A model generated the notes under the pieces. That model was not told the origin of the DNA and ran no database searches. It was given only the letters and a program-made list of their open reading frames with translations. Below are positions 50,101-57,202 of a stretch of DNA of 64,000 nucleotides, in pieces; the stretch's first letter is position 1; every line of letters starts with the position of its first letter. Source of the DNA: Micromonospora siamensis (GTDB lineage: Bacteria > Actinomycetota > Actinomycetes > Mycobacteriales > Micromonosporaceae); the NCBI RefSeq assembly GCF_900090305.1, contig NZ_LT607751.1, forward strand, positions 4,960,001-5,024,000, read 5' to 3'. Both the position numbers and the translations under genes were made by a program.

Positions 50101-50525
50101 GAGAGCTCCGCGCCGAAGACGGTCGGCAGGTGCAGCGCGCGGGCCGCCTCGGCGAAGCGGACCACGCCGTAGAAGCCGTCGTGGTCGGTGACGGCGAGCG
50201 CGGTCAACCCCAGCCGGGCCGCCTCCTCGGCCAGCTCCTCCGGGTGGCTGGCGCCGTCGAGGAAGCTGAAGTTGGTGTGCGCGTGCAACTCGGCGTAGGG
50301 CACCGTGTCGTCGGGTCGGGGCAGCTCGGGCGGCTCGTAGTGCTGCCGCTTGCGGCTCCAGGCCGGGGAGTCGCCACCGTCGGCGTCGACCGCGAGCGGG
50401 TCCACCACGTGCAGGTGCCGCTCGCCCCGCCCCTTCGCGCCCCGGCCCGCCGGCCCGCCGCCGGACCCGCCGGAGAGCACCTGTTCCAGCTCCGACCAGG
50501 GCATCTTCGGATTGTGGAAGCTCAA
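47142..50525 (-). CDS. dnaE2: error-prone DNA polymerase III alpha, DnaE2
   Basis: A 1127-residue C-family polymerase. An N-terminal PHP domain (YAELHAHTNFSFLDGASHPEELAEEA... and VTDHDGF) leads into the polymerase core with the catalytic PDIDVDIESDRREEVIQHVYARYG, a helix-hairpin-helix region and an OB domain (RVGGIVTHRQRPATAGGVTFLNLEDETG). It works with ImuA' and ImuB in SOS mutagenesis in mycobacteria and relatives. The ATG follows the imuB stop by about 20 bases. Replicative DnaE1 would be longer and keep a different tail. Confidence 0.97.
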   Translation of the reverse strand: MSFHNPKMPWSELEQVLSGGSGGGPAGRGAKGRGERHLHVVDPLAVDADGGDSPAWSRKRQHYEPPELPRPDDTVPYAELHAHTNFSFLDGASHPEELAEEAARLGLTALAVTDHDGFYGVVRFAEAARALHLPTVFGAELSLGLPGPQNGEPDPHGSHLLVLAHGHEGYARLAATISRAQLRGGEKGRPVYGELDEVAAELRDHVLVLTGCRKGHVPAALLTEGVDAAARELDRLTALFGADTVAVELTDHGNPVDADRNDALAELAAAAGLPTVATNNVHYATPGRRRLATTVAAVRARRSLDEIDGWLPAAATAHLRSGAEMAARFAAYPGAVARAAEFGAGLAFDLQLVAPQLPAYPVPAGHTEMSWLRHLTMAGAHERYGPPEAHPEAYAQLEHELRMIDELGFPGYFLVVYDLVSFCREQDIYCQGRGSAANSAVCYALRITNVDAVRHRLLFERFLAPERDGPPDIDVDIESDRREEVIQHVYARYGREHTAQVANVISYRPRSAVRDVAKAFGFSPGQQDAWSKQIDRWGSVAAVDVEDIPEQVVAYANELQTFPRHLGIHSGGMVICDRPVIEVCPVEWGRMPGRSVLQWDKDDCAAVGLVKFDLLGLGMLSALHYGYDMIGESLDLGDMTLDDPEVYDMLCRADSVGVFQVESRAQMATLPRLKPREFYDLVVEVALIRPGPIQGGSVHPFIRRKNGQEPVTYAHPLMRNALEKTLGVPLFQEQLMQLAIDLAGFDAAGADQLRRAMGAKRSVERMAQIADRLYAGMAERGITGELADDVYRKLTAFASYGFPESHAMSFAYLVYASSWLKRYHPAPFLAALLNAQPMGFYSPQTLVDDARRHGVEVRRPDINASGARAVLESTPQTRWGSVPGEPPHAWGLGGPAVRLGLSGVRTLGDDVAERIEAERTAHGPYADMPDLARRVGLTAAQLEALATADAFACFGLTRRQALWAAGAAAQDRPGRLPGTVTGAAAPTLPGMEAVDRLVADVWATGLSPESHPARFVRDRLDALGAVPIARLGRVEPGQRIRVGGIVTHRQRPATAGGVTFLNLEDETGMLNVTCSPGLWQRYRTVARTSAALVVRGRLQRHEGVTSLTADRLDAIDPPVAPASRDFR

Positions 50526-50546
50526 CCGACCGCTCCCCCGCCGCGC

Positions 50547-52106
50547 TCAGTCATAGATCGCCTCCACCAGCCACCGGCCGCCCTCGACGGCGAGCAGCAG
50601 GGCGGCGCCGTCGGCGAGGCCGACCTGGAACCGGGCCCGCCGGCGGGCCTCGGCCGGGGCCCACCAGCGCTCGTCCACCGGCCACGGGCCGGCCCAGCCG
50701 ACGATCTCGGCCGGCCGGCCGGTGCCGACGGTCAGCCGCGCGGGTGCGGCGCTCACCGCCAGCCGGGCGGTGACCACGACCGGTTCCCCGGCGGCGTCGT
50801 GCACAGTGGCCGGCAGCGGGCTGGGCAGCACCACGGCCGGCGCGGGCGGCGGGATCCGGCCCGGCCACGGCGGCTGCCCGGGACGGGCGGGCAGCCGCTC
50901 GTCGCCCCACGGGACCAGTCGGGTCTGGTCGGCCGGGGAACGGCCGCCGCCGAGCACGGCGGTGACCACCGCCTCCGGCCCGAGGATGCCCTGCACCCGG
51001 CTCAACGCCCGGTGCGCCCGCTCCCGCTCCTCGCCGGCCTCCCCCCAGAGCCCGGCCTGCAACCCCGCCTGGGCGAGCACCCCGTCGGGGACCAGGCGCA
51101 GCCGGATGATCCCGGCCGTCGGCCGGGCCGGGCGGCCACCGGCCCGGCCGTTGCTGCCGGAGAGCCAGCCGTCGAGCTGCCAGCGGACCCGGTCGGCGAT
51201 CGCCGCGACGGTCAGCAGCCCGTCGTGCCGCCACACCCGGTGCAGTTCCTGGCCGTGCGCGGTGACCGCCTCGATGCCGAGCCGGGTGCAGGCCAGGCCG
51301 TGCGCGGCGAGCCGCTCGTGCAGCCGCTCGGCCAGCGCCCGGGCGGCGAACGCCGCCGCGTCGACCCGGTCGATCGGCTCGTCGTGGTCGGCGGTCACCG
51401 CCAGGTCGACCGGGGGCTGCCGGACCGCGAGCGGCCGGTGGTCCCTTCCTGCGGCGAGCCGGTGGGCCAGGGCCCCGTCGAAGCCGAACCGGGCCAGCAC
51501 GTCGCCGGCCGGCAGCGCCGCGAAGTCACCCAGCGTGCGTACGCCGAGCCGGCGCAGCAGGTCGGTCAGGGCCGGCCGGCCGAGCGCCTCCACCGGCAGG
51601 TCGGCCAGGAAGGCGGGCGACCCGCCCGGCGACACCACCCGCCCGGTCCGCGCGGCCAGCCCGGCGGCGAAGACCCCGTCGGCGATCCCGACCTGGCTCT
51701 CCACCGCACACGCCTGGGCGACCTGCTCGATGATCCGTTCGGCGGCCGCCTCCTCGCCGCCGAGGTAGCGGGCGGGGCCCCGGGCCGCCAGCGCGCAGGC
51801 GCCGGGACGGACCACCTCGACCCCGGCGGCCACCTCCTCGACCGCGGCGACCACCGGCTCGAACGCCCGGGCGTCCCGGCCGGGGTCGTGGTCGACCACG
51901 GTCAGCCGGGGGCAGCGCCCCTGCGCCTCCCGTCGGCGCAGCCCTCGGCGCACCCCCTCGGCGCGGGCCTGTTCCGAGCAGGCCACCACCCGGTTGGCGT
52001 GCAGCACGGCCACCGGCCCGGTGGCCGGCACCCCGTCGACGATCTCCGCGGCGATGACCGGCCAGTCCGGGCACCAGAGCAGCAGGGTGCGTACCGGCGC
52101 GGTCAC
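50547..52106 (-). CDS. imuB: mutasome Y-family-like protein ImuB
   Basis: A 519-residue Y-family protein. Where DinB has DMDAFF, this protein reads LLLWCPDWPVIAAE, so the catalytic carboxylate pattern is lost and it should be a scaffold rather than a polymerase, as in mycobacterial ImuB. Other segments follow the Y-family order (VGIADGVFAAGLAA, DLLRRLGVRTLGDFAALP). The last 200 residues are Pro/Arg-rich and include no clamp motif I could identify with certainty. The GTG overlaps the imuA' stop (GTGA). Confidence 0.9.
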   Translation of the reverse strand: MTAPVRTLLLWCPDWPVIAAEIVDGVPATGPVAVLHANRVVACSEQARAEGVRRGLRRREAQGRCPRLTVVDHDPGRDARAFEPVVAAVEEVAAGVEVVRPGACALAARGPARYLGGEEAAAERIIEQVAQACAVESQVGIADGVFAAGLAARTGRVVSPGGSPAFLADLPVEALGRPALTDLLRRLGVRTLGDFAALPAGDVLARFGFDGALAHRLAAGRDHRPLAVRQPPVDLAVTADHDEPIDRVDAAAFAARALAERLHERLAAHGLACTRLGIEAVTAHGQELHRVWRHDGLLTVAAIADRVRWQLDGWLSGSNGRAGGRPARPTAGIIRLRLVPDGVLAQAGLQAGLWGEAGEERERAHRALSRVQGILGPEAVVTAVLGGGRSPADQTRLVPWGDERLPARPGQPPWPGRIPPPAPAVVLPSPLPATVHDAAGEPVVVTARLAVSAAPARLTVGTGRPAEIVGWAGPWPVDERWWAPAEARRRARFQVGLADGAALLLAVEGGRWLVEAIYD

Positions 52107-52843
52107 ACGGACCCGACCAGGGTGAGCGCGCCCCGACGGGACGGGACCGCCCGGGACGGAGCCGACGCTCCGGCGGACCGGGGGACGACCCGGGTCAGCG
52201 CGTCCCCGGGCAGCCAGACCTTGATCTCCTTGGGCCGGGCGGCCGCGCCGCGACCCCGGGCCGACACGGTGACCTCGCGGCGGCGCAGCCGCCCCCGGCC
52301 CGCGCCGAGCCCCTCCCAGACCCCCCGGACCACCTGGAGGGTGACGTCCGCGCCGTCCCACCGGCCGTACGGGACGAGCACGCTGCCCCGCTGCCGGGCC
52401 CGGGCGGCCAGCCGGGTGGCCACCGACGCGGAGACGCTCGCCGGCACGGCGGTGACCACCACGTCCACCCCGTCGATCAGCGCGGCGACCACGGTCGACC
52501 ACTCGGGGCCGGGGTTGGGCACCAGGGCGAGCCGGTCCAGGGCGATGCCGGCCTCGGCGGCCGCCCCGGCGCCGAAGGTCGGCACCCCCACCACGGCGCA
52601 CCACGAGCCGGCGCGGGACGCCTCGGCGAGCAGCGCCAGCACCAGCGAGGTGCCGCCGCTGCGCCGGGGCTGCCCGGTGGCCACCGCGACGGTGCTGCCC
52701 CGGCGCAGTCCCCGGTTGGGCAGCAGCCCGGTCAGCTCGGGCGCGACCGGCAGCACCCGGTGGCCGCCCGTCGGATCGGGTGCGCTCGCCGGACGCACCA
52801 GACCGGCCAGTGCGGCGGAACCGACAACCATGCGGCCCGCCAT
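52103..52843 (-). CDS. imuA': mutasome protein ImuA' (RecA-like fold)
   Basis: A 246-residue RecA-fold protein directly upstream of and coupled to imuB, the position of ImuA'. The P-loop region is degenerate (ATGQPRRSGGTSLVLALL without the GKT lysine), and the later VVVTAVPASVSASVATRLAARARQRGSVLVPYG strand follows the RecA core. It joins ImuB and DnaE2 in induced mutagenesis. The ATG at 52843 is chosen; an in-frame ATG at 52831 is possible. A hairpin lies between it and the HEPN gene. Confidence 0.85.
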   Translation of the reverse strand: MAGRMVVGSAALAGLVRPASAPDPTGGHRVLPVAPELTGLLPNRGLRRGSTVAVATGQPRRSGGTSLVLALLAEASRAGSWCAVVGVPTFGAGAAAEAGIALDRLALVPNPGPEWSTVVAALIDGVDVVVTAVPASVSASVATRLAARARQRGSVLVPYGRWDGADVTLQVVRGVWEGLGAGRGRLRRREVTVSARGRGAAARPKEIKVWLPGDALTRVVPRSAGASAPSRAVPSRRGALTLVGSV

Positions 52844-52940
52844 CGGACCAACCCCCCGTCGTGTGACCCCGGGGCGAAGCCCGGTCGTGCAGTGCCGAAT
52901 TGGCCGGCCTAAGCCCGGCCGGTCTGCTGGATCTGGATGC

Positions 52941-52983
52941 GTGGCGTCCGGCCACGGTTCTCCCGCCGGTGGCCGGACGCCAC
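52941..52983. terminator. perfect 15-base hairpin between the HEPN gene and imuA'
   Basis: GTGGCGTCCGGCCAC (52941-52955) pairs perfectly with 52969-52983 across a 13-base loop. It starts six bases after the HEPN stop. There is no T-tract. It may end or thin out transcription before imuA', or serve as a processing site within one operon. Confidence 0.6.
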
Positions 52984-52988
52984 GGGCC

Positions 52989-53438
52989 TCAGGCGGCGAG
53001 CCCGTCGAGCGCGGGTTGGTGCGGCACGCCGAGCGCGTTCTCCACCACCGTCACGAACTCCTCGGCGGCGCGGAGCAGATCGTCGGCCTCCCGGGCGGTC
53101 ACCACCCGGGGGATGCCGGCCTCGGCGGCGGCCCGCTTGCCGGCGCCGGCGGCGAAGTAGCGCGCCCACTCGTCCAGCTCGGGGGCGACGGCGCTGAGCA
53201 GCACCCAGACGCTGGTGATCCGGTTGCGTCGGGTGGGCGCGGGACGGGCCCGGGCGGCGAGCAGGGCCGCGGCGGCGCGCAGGGCGGAGAGGTGGGCGGC
53301 GGCGTACCGGAGACCGTCGGGACGGGTCTGGGCGGCCTCGACGAGACCACGACGGGCCACCGCGAGCAGTTGGGCCGGGGTGCGGTGCGGCAGCACGTGC
53401 GCCGGCACCGTCGGTGCCTGGGCCGGACTGGTCGGCAT
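52989..53438 (-). CDS. SAV_6107-type HEPN domain protein
   Basis: A 149-residue all-helical protein matching the actinobacterial SAV_6107-type HEPN family. It keeps an RX4-6H element, RYAAAH at residues 44-49, as in HEPN RNases, but activity is not shown. The ATG has a GGAGGAG site. Longer frames to 53579 or 53733 run through the hairpin leader and are rejected. It is the first gene after the LexA box and leads into imuA'-imuB-dnaE2, so it is expected to be DNA-damage induced. Confidence 0.75.
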   Translation of the reverse strand: MPTSPAQAPTVPAHVLPHRTPAQLLAVARRGLVEAAQTRPDGLRYAAAHLSALRAAAALLAARARPAPTRRNRITSVWVLLSAVAPELDEWARYFAAGAGKRAAAEAGIPRVVTAREADDLLRAAEEFVTVVENALGVPHQPALDGLAA

Positions 53439-53770
53439 GGGACGTCTCCTCCACGTGACCGGGACGGACGCGCCGCGCCGCGGACCGGAATCCGCCGGTG
53501 GTGCGCCCGAGGGCGGTGGTGCGGAGGAAGACGCACCTGGTGGTGGCCGGCCGGGTGTGGACGCTTCCCCACACCACACCCGGCCGGCGTACCGGCGGGT
53601 CCGTCGTCCGCCGCCCGGGGGTCGGTGGGCGGCGGACGACGGTCCTGCCTTGACGGGAACCGGGCTCGCGACTGCCCGGCGCCCGGCGCGGTCCGCGGAA
53701 CCGCGCCGCCCGGGAGGCGGTGCCGCGAAACACCGCTCCCGGAGATCGTTGGAACGGGTGTGCGACTCAA
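53439..53770 (-). other. long leader with two perfect hairpins upstream of the SOS genes
   Basis: Between the LexA box and the HEPN start lie 332 bases without a gene. In transcript order a 14-base stem, GTCGTCCGCCGCCC/GGGCGGCGGACGAC (53640-53603, 10-base loop), is followed after 14 bases by a 15-base stem, GCCGGCCGGGTGTGG/CCACACCCGGCCGGC (53588-53546, 13-base loop). Both are perfect. They could be terminators, a structured leader, or a transcription roadblock limiting SOS output. Confidence 0.55.
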
Positions 53771-53786
53771 TCGAACACTCGTTCTA
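53771..53786. promoter_or_regulatory. LexA (SOS) box TCGAACACTCGTTCTA
   Basis: One mismatch to the actinobacterial consensus TCGAACNNNNGTTCGA. It stands upstream of the minus-strand HEPN-imuA'-imuB-dnaE2 genes and about 140 bases before the plus-strand reductase. ImuA'-ImuB-DnaE2 are LexA-controlled in mycobacteria, so damage induction is expected. Confidence 0.85.
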
Positions 53787-53926
53787 ACTACTGCTGACAG
53801 TACACCTCCCCGCCGACGAAAACGCAACGTGTGGCGCGCCGGGCAGGCGAATCCCCGGTCCGGATTCCCAGGTGGCGCACAGCGACGGCAAAGCAGGCGC
53901 AGAGTTCCCCGGACCAGGGTGAGGTC

Positions 53927-53962
53927 ATGAACGTGAGCCGTACCGAAACGACCGTCCGGTGA
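53927..53962 (+). CDS. possible 11-residue upstream peptide MNVSRTETTVR
   Basis: An ATG with a GGTGAGG site opens an 11-codon frame whose TGA overlaps the GTG start of the reductase (GTGA). The overlap suggests translational coupling. It may be only a coupling device and need not give a stable peptide. Confidence 0.4.
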   Translation: MNVSRTETTVR

Positions 53963-55356
53963 CCGCCGCCGTCGCGGACCGGCGCACCGTCCGCCGCCCG
54001 CTCCCGGCCGCCCCCCGCTGGTGGGCGGACCTGGCGGGCGTCGCCGCCGGGCTCAGCCTGCTGGTGGTCACCGCGCTCTGGACCGCCGACCGGGGGGTAC
54101 AGGAGCTGCTCTCCGGCCCGGCCACCGGCCTGACCTCCGCCGGCCGGCTCACCGGCCTGCTCAGCGCCGACCTGATGCTCGTCCAGGTGGTGCTGATGGC
54201 CCGGGTTCCGCTGATCGAGCGCAGCTTCGGCCAGGACCGGATCGCCCGCTGGCACCGGCTCGCCGGCTTCACCTCCTTCGACCTGCTCCTCGCCCACGTC
54301 GCGCTGACGGTCCTCGGGTACGCCGGCACCGCCCGGCAGGGCGTACTCGCCGAAACCTGGGACCTGGTCGTCACGTACCCGGGGATGCTGCTGGCCACGG
54401 CGGCGCTGGCGCTGCTGGTCCTGGTCGTGGTGACCTCGGTCCGGGCGGCCCGGCGCCGGCTGCGCTACGAGTCCTGGCACCTGCTGCACCTGTACGCCTA
54501 CCTGGGCATCGCGCTGGCGCTACCGCACCAGCTCTGGACCGGCGCCGACTTCGTCGACTCGACCGCCGCCCGCGCCTACTGGTGGACGGTGTACCTGCTG
54601 GCGCTGGGCAGCGTGCTGCTGTTCCGGCTGGGGCTGCCGGCCTGGCGCTCGCTGCGGCACCGGGTGGAGGTGGCCGCGGTGGTGCCCGAGGCGCCCGGCA
54701 TCACCTCCGTCTGGCTGCGCGGGCGCCACCTGCACCGGCTGCCCGTCCGGGCCGGGCAGTTCTTCAACTGGCGGTTCCTGGACGGCCCCGGTTGGTCCCG
54801 CGCCCACCCGTACTCGCTGTCCGCGCCGCCGTCGGGTGACCTGATGCGGATCACCGTCAAGCAGCTCGGCGACGACAGCTCCCGGGTGGCCGCCCTGCGC
54901 CCCGGCACGAAGGTGCTGCTGGAGGGGCCGTACGGGCGGCTGACCGGGGAGCACTGGCGCGGCGGCGGGGTCACCATGCTCGCCTGCGGCGTGGGCATCA
55001 CCCCGCTGCTGGCGCTGCTCTGGGAGCTGCCGTACGCCCCGGGCCACGCGGTGCTGCTCTACCGCGCGCGTACTCCAGAGGAGCTGGCCTTCCGCGCGGA
55101 GCTGGACCGGATCGCCGCGGAGCGCGGCGTGGTGGTCCACCACCTGGTCGGGCCGCGCGCGCGGCGACCGTCCTGGCTGCCGGCGTACGCCGAAGGGCTC
55201 TCCGACGTCGAGGCGCTGCGCCGGCTGTCGCCGGAGATCGCGGGACACGACGTGTACCTCTGCGGCCCGGACGGCTGGGTCGACGCCGTCCGCGCCGCCA
55301 CCCGCGCGGCCGGGGTACCCAATGGGCACGTCCATTACGAACGCTTCGCCTGTTGA
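53959..55356 (+). CDS. membrane ferric-reductase-like flavin oxidoreductase
   Basis: A 465-residue protein with about six membrane helices (residues 20-235) of the ferric-reductase/NADPH-oxidase type. Heme-ligand histidines are probable in IARWHRLAGF, LLLAHVALTV, YESWHLLHL and ALALPHQLW. An FNR-like module follows, with the FAD motif RAHPYSLS (RxYS type), the GVGITPLLALL nucleotide loop and YLCGPDGW. It should pass electrons from NAD(P)H through FAD and heme to outside acceptors. The last codons read into the right end of a TnpB element, which supplies the stop. FMN-binding and ApbE genes follow after the element. Confidence 0.85.
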   Translation: MTAAVADRRTVRRPLPAAPRWWADLAGVAAGLSLLVVTALWTADRGVQELLSGPATGLTSAGRLTGLLSADLMLVQVVLMARVPLIERSFGQDRIARWHRLAGFTSFDLLLAHVALTVLGYAGTARQGVLAETWDLVVTYPGMLLATAALALLVLVVVTSVRAARRRLRYESWHLLHLYAYLGIALALPHQLWTGADFVDSTAARAYWWTVYLLALGSVLLFRLGLPAWRSLRHRVEVAAVVPEAPGITSVWLRGRHLHRLPVRAGQFFNWRFLDGPGWSRAHPYSLSAPPSGDLMRITVKQLGDDSSRVAALRPGTKVLLEGPYGRLTGEHWRGGGVTMLACGVGITPLLALLWELPYAPGHAVLLYRARTPEELAFRAELDRIAAERGVVVHHLVGPRARRPSWLPAYAEGLSDVEALRRLSPEIAGHDVYLCGPDGWVDAVRAATRAAGVPNGHVHYERFAC

Positions 55357-56600
55357 CATCCTCTCCGTCCTAAAGGACGGGGATTCCCTCGATCGCTCGA
55401 GAAAGTTCCTGGTTCATTGCAGACCGCACGGAAGGAGGCCTTCCATGTCTGACGTCCGCTCCGCAGGCGTTTATCGTCTCCGCCAGCCCGGCGGCGACCG
55501 CGATGTTCTTGGCGGCGTTGACGTCCCGGTCGTGCCGGGTGCCGCAGTTCGGACACGTCCAACGACGCGTTTGGAGCGAGAGTCTGGCGAGCAGGTGTCC
55601 GCACGTCGAGCACGTCTTGCTGGACGGGTACCAGCGGTCGACGACGGCCAGGTGCCGGCCGTCACGGTGTGCCTTATAGGCCAGCATCTGCCGGAACTCG
55701 GCCCAACCGGTGCGGGAGATCGCCTTGGCGAGTCTGTGGTTGCGGGCCATGTTCGCCACGGCAAGATCTTCCACCGCGATCGCGTCGAACCGGCGCACCA
55801 GAGCGGTGCTGGCCTTGTGAAGGAAGTCCCGCCGAGCATCACGTACCTGGGAGTGCACGCGGGCGATCTTCTTCTTGATTTTGGCCCGGTTGTTGGAGCC
55901 ACGCTTTTTGCGGGCCATCATCCGCTGGTACCGCCTGAGTCGGCGCTCTCGGCGTTCCATGTGCTTCGGGTGGGGGATGCGTTCGCCGGTGGACAGGACC
56001 GCGAAGTCGGTCAGCCCGAGGTCGACGCCGACGACCCGCCCGGTCAGCTCGGGTGCCGGCGGGACCTCGACGTCAAGGGCAAAAGTGACATACCAGCGGC
56101 CGTCCGGGTTACGCGACACCGTCACCGTGGACGGGTCGAGGGTGGCCGCATCGATGTTCGGCCACGACCAGACGAACGCCAGAGCCCCCGGGGTCTTACC
56201 GAGGCTGAGATGCCCGTTGCGCATCCGGAACGCCGACCGGGTGTAGGAGGCGGACTGACGGCCGTGGCGAGACTTGAACCGGGGGTAACGAGCCCGCTTC
56301 GCGAAAAAGGCAGTCATGGCGTTGTGCTGGTGTCGCAGCGTCTGCTGCAACGGCACAGACGACACCTCGTTAAGGAACGCCAACTCAGGCACGCACTTCA
56401 TCTCGGTCAGCGCTCGGTCGGTTTCGGCGTACGAGGTGCTCTTGCGCTCGGTGTGCCAGCGAGCGTGACGAGCGACGAGGGTGCGGTTCCAGACGACGCG
56501 CACGCATCCGAACGTACGGTTCAGCACCGCGGCCTGTTCGGGCGTCGGGTAGGCCCGGCACTTGTACGCCGTCCTCATAGGACCAGATTACCAAAGGAGA
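55353..56600 (-). mobile_element. IS200/IS605-type TnpB-only element inserted in a flavin operon
   Basis: The element carries tnpB and no tnpA. The right end is marked by the hairpin CCGTCCTAAAGGACGG (55365-55380) and the adjoining TTGACATCCTCT, a form common to actinobacterial elements of this group. The left end has a related short hairpin, GTCCTCATAGGAC (56571-56583), that spans the tnpB ATG. The right boundary is placed at about 55353; the left is uncertain and may lie around 56600. GC content is clearly below the neighbours. The element sits after the last sense codons of the reductase and before the FMN-binding gene. Confidence 0.8.
55370..56578 (-). CDS. tnpB: RNA-guided endonuclease TnpB
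   Basis: A 402-residue OrfB/TnpB protein with an intact RuvC triad: D186 (GVDLGLTD), E270 (AVEDLAV) and D352 (HDRDVNAAKN). A four-Cys zinc finger (C323, C326, C342, C345) lies before the last Asp. The N-terminal helix-turn-helix region (RAYPTPEQAAVLNRTFGCVR) and the Arg/Lys-rich bridge are present. TnpB proteins of this kind are programmed by an omega RNA made from the element's 3' end. The stop codon lies inside the right-end hairpin. All key residues are kept, so the protein may be active. Confidence 0.95.
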   Translation of the reverse strand: MRTAYKCRAYPTPEQAAVLNRTFGCVRVVWNRTLVARHARWHTERKSTSYAETDRALTEMKCVPELAFLNEVSSVPLQQTLRHQHNAMTAFFAKRARYPRFKSRHGRQSASYTRSAFRMRNGHLSLGKTPGALAFVWSWPNIDAATLDPSTVTVSRNPDGRWYVTFALDVEVPPAPELTGRVVGVDLGLTDFAVLSTGERIPHPKHMERRERRLRRYQRMMARKKRGSNNRAKIKKKIARVHSQVRDARRDFLHKASTALVRRFDAIAVEDLAVANMARNHRLAKAISRTGWAEFRQMLAYKAHRDGRHLAVVDRWYPSSKTCSTCGHLLARLSLQTRRWTCPNCGTRHDRDVNAAKNIAVAAGLAETINACGADVRHGRPPSVRSAMNQELSRAIEGIPVL

Positions 56601-56605
56601 TGATC

Positions 56606-56677
56606 ATGGCTAACAGCGAGAGGTCCGCCAATCTTCCCCGCCCCGAACGGTCGGGCGTCCTGGCGGCAATTCGATGA
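56606..56677 (+). CDS. possible 23-residue peptide before the FMN-binding gene
   Basis: An ATG with an AAAGGAG site opens a 23-codon frame (starting MANSERSANLPRPERSG) that ends TGA at 56675-56677, overlapping an ATG in the FMN-binding frame. It may be a relic of the operon's original leader or a product created by the insertion. The ribosome site could even belong to the element's left end. Support is limited to the ribosome site and overlap. Confidence 0.35.
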   Translation: MANSERSANLPRPERSGVLAAIR

Positions 56678-56697
56678 CCGAAAGTAAAGGAGGATCC

Positions 56698-57195
56698 GTG
56701 CGACGGATCACCCTCTGGTTGCTGTCCACGGTCGCCGCGCTGGTGCTGCTGTTCAGCTACAAGACCAGCACCATGGGACCGGGCAGGGAGAGCAGCGCGA
56801 TCGCCGCCGGCTCGGACGGCTCGACCGGCAGCTCCTGGAGCGGCACGGACGACGGCAGCGACACCGACTCCTCCGGCGGCTCGTCGAACGACTCCGGCGG
56901 CTCGTCCGGCGGGGCTTCCGGCACGGCCACCGGGTCGGTGGCGCAGACCCGGTGGGGGCCGGTGCAGGTCCGGATCACCGTCTCCGGCGGGAAGATCACC
57001 GACGTCACGGCGGTGCAGGTGCCGGACGGCAACCACCGGGACCAGGAGATCAACGACTACGCCGTGCCGGTGCTGCGGCAGGAGGCCATCGCGGCCCAGA
57101 GCGCGAACATCGACACCGTCTCCGGGGCCACCGTCACCAGCGAGGGCTATCGGGAGTCCCTCCAGTCGGCGCTCGACGCGGCGCACCTGAAGTGA
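56698..57195 (+). CDS. FMN-binding domain protein (RnfG-type, flavinylation substrate)
   Basis: A 165-residue protein with an N-terminal membrane anchor (about 3-20), a Ser/Gly/Asp-rich linker (about 35-80) and an FMN_bind domain. The flavinylation motif DTVSGAT is at residues 139-145, T145 being the expected site for covalent FMN. The GTG at 56698 has an AAAGGAGG site and starts with VRRITLWLL; an in-frame ATG at 56674 is less likely. ApbE directly downstream should attach the FMN, and the reductase upstream should feed electrons. Confidence 0.88.
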   Translation: MRRITLWLLSTVAALVLLFSYKTSTMGPGRESSAIAAGSDGSTGSSWSGTDDGSDTDSSGGSSNDSGGSSGGASGTATGSVAQTRWGPVQVRITVSGGKITDVTAVQVPDGNHRDQEINDYAVPVLRQEAIAAQSANIDTVSGATVTSEGYRESLQSALDAAHLK

Positions 57196-57202
57196 GGACA
57201 CC

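Noticed and set aside
50058..53930. 1290-residue open frame on the plus strand
   Set aside because: It runs antisense through imuB, imuA' and the HEPN gene and holds only Arg/Gly/Pro-rich sequence.
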